Of a stretch of DNA of 9,829 bases, positions 7,230 through 9,829 are shown one piece after another. The position numbers and the translations under genes were made by a program. How positions within the stretch are numbered: the stretch's first letter is position 1; each line of letters begins with the position of its first letter. The notes under the pieces were generated by a model that worked only from the letters and a program-made list of their open reading frames with translations, did no database searches and was not told the origin of the DNA. Source of the stretch: DATJYV01 sp035499415 (GTDB lineage: Bacteria > Bacteroidota > Ignavibacteria > UBA10030); NCBI GenBank assembly GCA_035499415.1, contig DATJYV010000050.1:1-9829 (forward strand). Direction: 5' to 3'.

Positions 7230-7257
7230 TATCAGCTGTCAGCAGTCAGTGGTCAGC
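7230..7257 (-). repeat. four 7-bp repeats, GCTGANN family in reverse orientation
   Basis: On the plus strand the units read TATCAGC, TGTCAGC, AGTCAGT and GGTCAGC, that is NNTCAGC, the complement of GCTGANN. The array begins 6 bp after the batA stop and lies upstream of the four-helix-bundle gene. It is inverted relative to the array at 7655-7682 on the other side of that gene. Confidence 0.8.
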
Positions 7258-7280
7258 GGGATATCACTGAAACTTTAACT

Positions 7281-7287
7281 GGGGGGA
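7281..7287 (+). promoter_or_regulatory. Shine-Dalgarno of the four-helix-bundle gene
   Basis: GGGGGGA is centred about 8 bp before ATG 7293. It is one of the most G-rich ribosome binding sites in the window, while the next native gene (batB) lacks one. Confidence 0.5.
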
Positions 7288-7292
7288 ATTCT

Positions 7293-7652
7293 ATGAAAGA
7301 TTTCAGAAATCTGCAGGTGTGGCAAAAAGCCCACAAAGTGGTTCTTGACGTTTATAAGTGCACGAAACACTTTCCGTCGGAAGAAATCTATGGCATGACG
7401 AGGCAGATGAGAACTGCTGCCTCGTCGGTCCCAATAAACATTGCTGAAGGTTGCGGCCGGGGGAGCGATGCAGACTTGCGACGATTCTTGCAGATGGCGA
7501 TGGGCTCCACGTCCGAACTCGAATACCAATTGCAACTGAGCTGTGAGCTACAATACCTAAGCCCTTCGATTTATGCGCCATTGAACGAGAATGTCGTTGA
7601 AGTAAAAAAAATGCTCTCGGGTCTTATGAAGAAGCTTCGCTCAAATCACTAA
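7293..7652 (+). CDS. four-helix-bundle protein of the 23S rRNA intervening-sequence (IVP/S23) family
   Basis: The 119-residue protein has the full family pattern: FRNLQVWQKAHKVVLDVY (4-21), FPSEEIYGMTRQMRTAASSV (27-46), the core PINIAEGCGRG (47-57), RRFLQMAMGSTSELEYQLQL (63-82), and a last helix VVEVKKMLSGLMKKLR. Family members were first seen inside intervening sequences of 23S rRNA genes and are structurally akin to Avd proteins of diversity-generating retroelements. They form pentameric helical bundles, and their function outside those settings is unknown. No rRNA or reverse transcriptase is visible here. The gene sits between batA and batB, in the same direction, bounded on both sides by 7-bp repeat arrays in opposite orientation; the right array begins directly after its stop. 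It has its own Shine-Dalgarno. It is intact and looks like an insertion into the Bat operon. Confidence 0.92.
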   Translation: MKDFRNLQVWQKAHKVVLDVYKCTKHFPSEEIYGMTRQMRTAASSVPINIAEGCGRGSDADLRRFLQMAMGSTSELEYQLQLSCELQYLSPSIYAPLNENVVEVKKMLSGLMKKLRSNH

Positions 7653-7654
7653 TC

Positions 7655-7682
7655 GCTGATCGCTGAACGCTGACCGCTCATT
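7655..7682 (+). repeat. three perfect and one decayed 7-bp GCTGANN repeats
   Basis: Units GCTGATC, GCTGAAC and GCTGACC are followed by a decayed GCTCATT. The array starts 2 bp after the four-helix-bundle stop and ends 1 bp before the batB ATG. It shares GCTGATC, GCTGAAC and the trailing CTCAT with the array before the DUF58 gene at 4336-4366. Confidence 0.82.
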
Positions 7683-7683
7683 T

Positions 7684-9396
7684 ATGCTCCGCTTTGCTCA
7701 TCCTGAATTCCTTTGGTACCTCCTCGCCGTCCCGGTGCTGGGCGTGGCGTTTGTCTTTCTCAACCGCTGGAAGCATCGTCTTCTCGCGCGGTTTGCGGGC
7801 AGTGTGCTCGCGAAGGATTTGACGCGCGAGTGGAGCGGCGCAAAAAACGGTATGAAGCAAACGCTGATCCTCCTGAGTCTCTCCTGCCTGATCCTTGCCG
7901 TAGCAAACCCGCAGGAAGGAACGAGGCTCGAGGAGATAAAAAGGCAGGGAATCGACCTCTTCGTGGCGCTCGACGTTTCCCTCAGCATGAAGGCGGAAGA
8001 CATCAAGCCGAGCCGGCTCGAAAAAGCGAAGCGCGATGTATCGAGTCTGCTCAGCAAGCTTGCGGGGGACCGCGTGGGCCTGGTGGTCTTCGCGGGCGAT
8101 GCGTTCGTCCAGTTTCCCCTGACCTCCGACTATTCGGCCGCGGACCTTTTCATCTCGACGGTGGACGTCGATGCAGTCCCCATCCCGGGGACGATGATCG
8201 GGAGCGCGATCGACCTCGCGCTGAAGTCGTTCTCGAAAGACCTTCCGACGCAGAAGGCGATCATCGTGGTGAGCGACGGAGAGAATACGGAGGGAGATGT
8301 GCAAAGCGCGGTCGACGACGCGAAGAATGCAGGAGTCCGTGTTTATACGATCGGTATGGGGACGCCCGACGGCGGACCGATTCCGATTTACAACGACGCA
8401 GGCGAGAGGGTCGACTTCAAGCACGACCGCGCGGGCTCGATCGTCGTCACAAAGCTGGATGAATCGGCTCTTCAACAAATAGCATCATCGACCGGAGGAT
8501 CCTACCGGCGCGCGACGAGCGGCGGGAACGAAATCGACGATGTCTTCAAGGAGCTCGAATCGCTTCAAAAAACAGAATTCTCGTCGAAGCAGGTAAGCGG
8601 ATACGAGTCGCGCTATCAGTATCCGCTGGTCGCTGCGATCCTCTTCCTGATGGCCGAATCTCTGATCGGAGAGCGCAAAGGAAAAATCGTTGCGGCGTTG
8701 AAACGGTTCGTGCCGATATTCGGTTCGGTCGCGGCCCTCCTGCTTGCTCTGACGGTCACGGCCGACGGGCAGACGGTACACTCCCTCATCAAAGAGGGAA
8801 ACCGCGTGTATGGAAAAGGAAGATACGACGACGCGGAAGTGGAGTACAAGAAAGCGCTCGAGCAGAACCAGAAATCCCCGCAGGCGGTTTTCGACCTGGG
8901 CAACGCGCAGTACAAGCAGCAGCGGTTTGACGAGGCAATCCGACAGTTTCAAACTTCCGCCGCGGAAGGGACGTCCAAGGAAGAGAAATCCGCCGCACTT
9001 TATAACATCGGCAATTCGCTCTACCGGGCCGGCAAGTATCCCGACTGTATCCAGGCGTACAAGCAGGCGCTGAGATTGAATCCGGATGACGAGGATGCGC
9101 GTTACAATCTCGAAATGGCGCGGGAGAAGATGAAACAACAGCAACAACAGAAGCAGCAGAACAAGCAGAATCAGCAGAACCAACAACAGAATCAGCAGCA
9201 ACAGCAGCAAAATCAGCCGCAGAACCGGCCGCAAAATAAGGAGCAGCAGCGTCAGGAAGAGATTCAAAGAAAAAATCAGATGCCGAAGCAGGAAGCCGAG
9301 AGGATTCTCGAAGCTCTGAGGAACAACGAGAAGCAGGTTCAGAAAAAACTGCAGAAACGCGAACCGGTGAAGGTCCGGGTGGAGAAGGATTGGTAG
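7684..9396 (+). CDS. batB: BatB-BatC fusion: vWA membrane protein with C-terminal TPR domain
   Basis: The protein has 570 residues, much longer than BatB alone (roughly 330). The BatB half has helices at about 7-26, 60-74 and 311-327 and a vWA domain with an intact MIDAS: ALDVSLSM (Asp97, Ser99, Ser101), PGTMIG (Thr170) and VVSDGENTEGD (Asp198). After a basic loop (GERKGKIVAALKR, 329-341) comes a fourth hydrophobic segment (about 342-360, ending VTADGQ) that resembles a signal peptide. TPR-like helices then follow over 366-470, including NRVYGKGRYDDAEVEYKKAL, FDLGNAQYKQQRFDEAI and YNIGNSLYRAGKYPDCIQAY. Residues 484-524 are Gln/Asn-rich, and the end is charged and helical. The positive-inside rule puts both vWA and TPR parts in the periplasm. 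In Bacteroides batB and batC are separate genes, so this is a natural fusion. The ATG follows a repeat array with no visible Shine-Dalgarno, so the native leader may have been displaced. Confidence 0.92.
   Translation: MLRFAHPEFLWYLLAVPVLGVAFVFLNRWKHRLLARFAGSVLAKDLTREWSGAKNGMKQTLILLSLSCLILAVANPQEGTRLEEIKRQGIDLFVALDVSLSMKAEDIKPSRLEKAKRDVSSLLSKLAGDRVGLVVFAGDAFVQFPLTSDYSAADLFISTVDVDAVPIPGTMIGSAIDLALKSFSKDLPTQKAIIVVSDGENTEGDVQSAVDDAKNAGVRVYTIGMGTPDGGPIPIYNDAGERVDFKHDRAGSIVVTKLDESALQQIASSTGGSYRRATSGGNEIDDVFKELESLQKTEFSSKQVSGYESRYQYPLVAAILFLMAESLIGERKGKIVAALKRFVPIFGSVAALLLALTVTADGQTVHSLIKEGNRVYGKGRYDDAEVEYKKALEQNQKSPQAVFDLGNAQYKQQRFDEAIRQFQTSAAEGTSKEEKSAALYNIGNSLYRAGKYPDCIQAYKQALRLNPDDEDARYNLEMAREKMKQQQQQKQQNKQNQQNQQQNQQQQQQNQPQNRPQNKEQQRQEEIQRKNQMPKQEAERILEALRNNEKQVQKKLQKREPVKVRVEKDW
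9133..9255 (+). repeat. CAG/CAA low-complexity tract within batB
   Basis: This tract of mostly CAG, CAA and AAT/AAC codons encodes a Gln/Asn-rich linker (residues 484-524) between the TPR domain and the charged C-terminal helix. Codons are mixed rather than a pure trinucleotide run, which limits slippage. Such Gln-rich tails are common after BatC TPR domains. Confidence 0.8.
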
Positions 9397-9408
9397 AGGG
9401 AATGCGGC

Positions 9409-9422
9409 TGTCGGCGATCAGC
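9409..9422 (-). repeat. two 7-bp GCTGANN-family units, reverse orientation
   Basis: TGTCGGC and GATCAGC on the plus strand correspond to GCCGACA and GCTGATC on the minus strand. The pair abuts GGAATGC, a unit of the second heptamer family seen at 5249-5283. It is short and partly decayed, so the call rests mainly on its 7-bp phase and its position after the batB stop. Confidence 0.5.
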
Positions 9423-9495
9423 AACGTGCCCGCCGAAACGCGAAGCGTGCAAGTGGGTCCGCAGTTCGCCGGACAGCTTGTCTTGAACGTCCGAT

Positions 9496-9559
9496 GAAGA
9501 AAGCGGTACGTCTGGACATCGGATTACGTGGGTTCGGCATCATGCAGGACGCTTTCTTC
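9496..9559. repeat. 10-bp perfect inverted repeat upstream of batD
   Basis: GAAGAAAGCG (9496-9505) is matched by CGCTTTCTTC (9550-9559) across 44 bp. There is no U-run after it, so a simple intrinsic terminator is unlikely. It could be a leader structure for batD or the ends of a small repeat element. Confidence 0.45.
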
Positions 9560-9654
9560 GGATAAGCGTTGCCGTTCACGACGACGCGAGAAGAAGCGGG
9601 TGTCTGCGTCGGTGTCAAGGTTGGAAAATTCTTAGCTCGTCATTGCAGGAAATC

Positions 9655-9829
9655 ATGCGCAGAATTTGGTTGGCCATCGTCTGTGTAGCTATCGCGGGAA
9701 ACGCGGTATTCGCTCAGGACGCCACTCTCACGGCCTCCGTCGACCAGAACAAAGTCGGGGTCGGGGACCAGTTTCAGGTGACATTTCTGCTTGCGGGGGG
9801 AAACGTCAACGGCGCCTCGAACTTCCGGG
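9655..9829 (+). CDS. batD: BatD, N-terminal part only (cut off by window end)
   Basis: The first 58 codons are visible. Residues 1-20 form a clear signal peptide (MRRIWLAIVCVAIAGNAVFA, cleavage before QD). The mature start DATLTASVDQNKVGVGDQFQ matches the first Ig-like strand pattern of BatD proteins, and the visible part ends at ASNFR. BatD is a periplasmic, usually membrane-anchored multi-Ig protein that acts with BatA and BatB. AGGA at 9647-9650 precedes the ATG. The first domain resembles that of the protein at 5297-6241, suggesting that the two are paralogous at their N-termini. The rest of the gene lies outside the window, so length and anchoring cannot be judged. Confidence 0.88.
   Translation, partial: MRRIWLAIVCVAIAGNAVFAQDATLTASVDQNKVGVGDQFQVTFLLAGGNVNGASNFR

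Larger units (their letters stand above)
9397..9654 (+). other. 258-bp spacer before batD with heptamer remnant and long inverted repeat
   Basis: No gene is supported. From left to right it holds a GGAATGC unit (9399-9405), two reverse-oriented units of the GCTGANN family (TGTCGGC 9409-9415 and GATCAGC 9416-9422), and a perfect 10-bp inverted repeat, GAAGAAAGCG at 9496-9505 against CGCTTTCTTC at 9550-9559, with a 44-nt loop. A 23-codon frame beginning ATGAAGAAAGCG at 9494 and a 66-codon minus-strand frame (9618-9418) both lack a ribosome binding site and recognisable features. The AGGA at 9647-9650 serves batD. Confidence 0.5.

Noticed and set aside
7293..7652. Four-helix-bundle gene as part of a 23S rRNA intervening sequence or a diversity-generating retroelement
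   Set aside because: No rRNA sequence, reverse transcriptase or template/variable repeat pair is visible nearby; only the protein family is shared.
9418..9618. Minus-strand 66-codon frame and the 23-codon plus frame at 9494 as small genes
   Set aside because: Both lack a ribosome binding site and recognisable protein features; the plus frame is formed by the inverted-repeat arms.

Overview
The window looks like chromosomal DNA from a Gram-negative member of the Bacteroidota/Chlorobi (FCB) group. The evidence is an outer-membrane TonB-dependent receptor with an N-terminal carboxypeptidase-regulatory-like domain, and a complete-looking Bat (Bacteroides aerotolerance) gene order. The base composition is fairly GC-rich by eye, and Shine-Dalgarno sequences are recognisable before several but not all genes. 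This would fit a GC-rich Ignavibacteria/Kryptonia-like lineage better than a classical Bacteroides, but that placement is inference from gene style only.

Left part (1-2693, minus strand): a two-gene unit reading leftwards. A small putative lipoprotein (2109-2693) is followed after 13 bp by a large TonB-dependent receptor (2095 leftwards), which runs off the left edge. No SusD-type partner is present. A roughly 515-bp divergent intergenic region (2694-3208) carries two inverted repeats and separates this unit from the Bat locus.

Right part (3209-9829, plus strand): the Bat locus. In order it holds a MoxR AAA+ ATPase, a DUF58/vWA-like protein, a membrane protein with a periplasmic N-terminal domain and a basic cytoplasmic tail, BatA (vWA), a small four-helix-bundle protein of the 23S-rRNA-intervening-sequence family, a BatB vWA protein fused to a BatC-like TPR domain, and the 5' end of batD. 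As known for the family, MoxR is a chaperone-like ATPase working with vWA (MIDAS) proteins. BatA and BatB/C are membrane-anchored, with vWA and TPR domains predicted here to face the periplasm, and BatD is a secreted or anchored partner. The complex is linked to envelope integrity and stress tolerance; its exact function is not settled.

The unusual layer is a set of 7-bp tandem repeats at gene junctions of the Bat locus. One family has the unit GCTGANN (other strand NNTCAGC) and occurs at 4336-4363, 7230-7257, 7655-7682 and 9409-9422. A second has the unit GGAATGN and occurs at 5249-5283, with a single unit at 9399-9405. The four-helix-bundle gene sits between two oppositely oriented GCTGANN arrays, exactly between batA and batB. 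This gives it the look of an inserted cassette inside an otherwise conserved operon.
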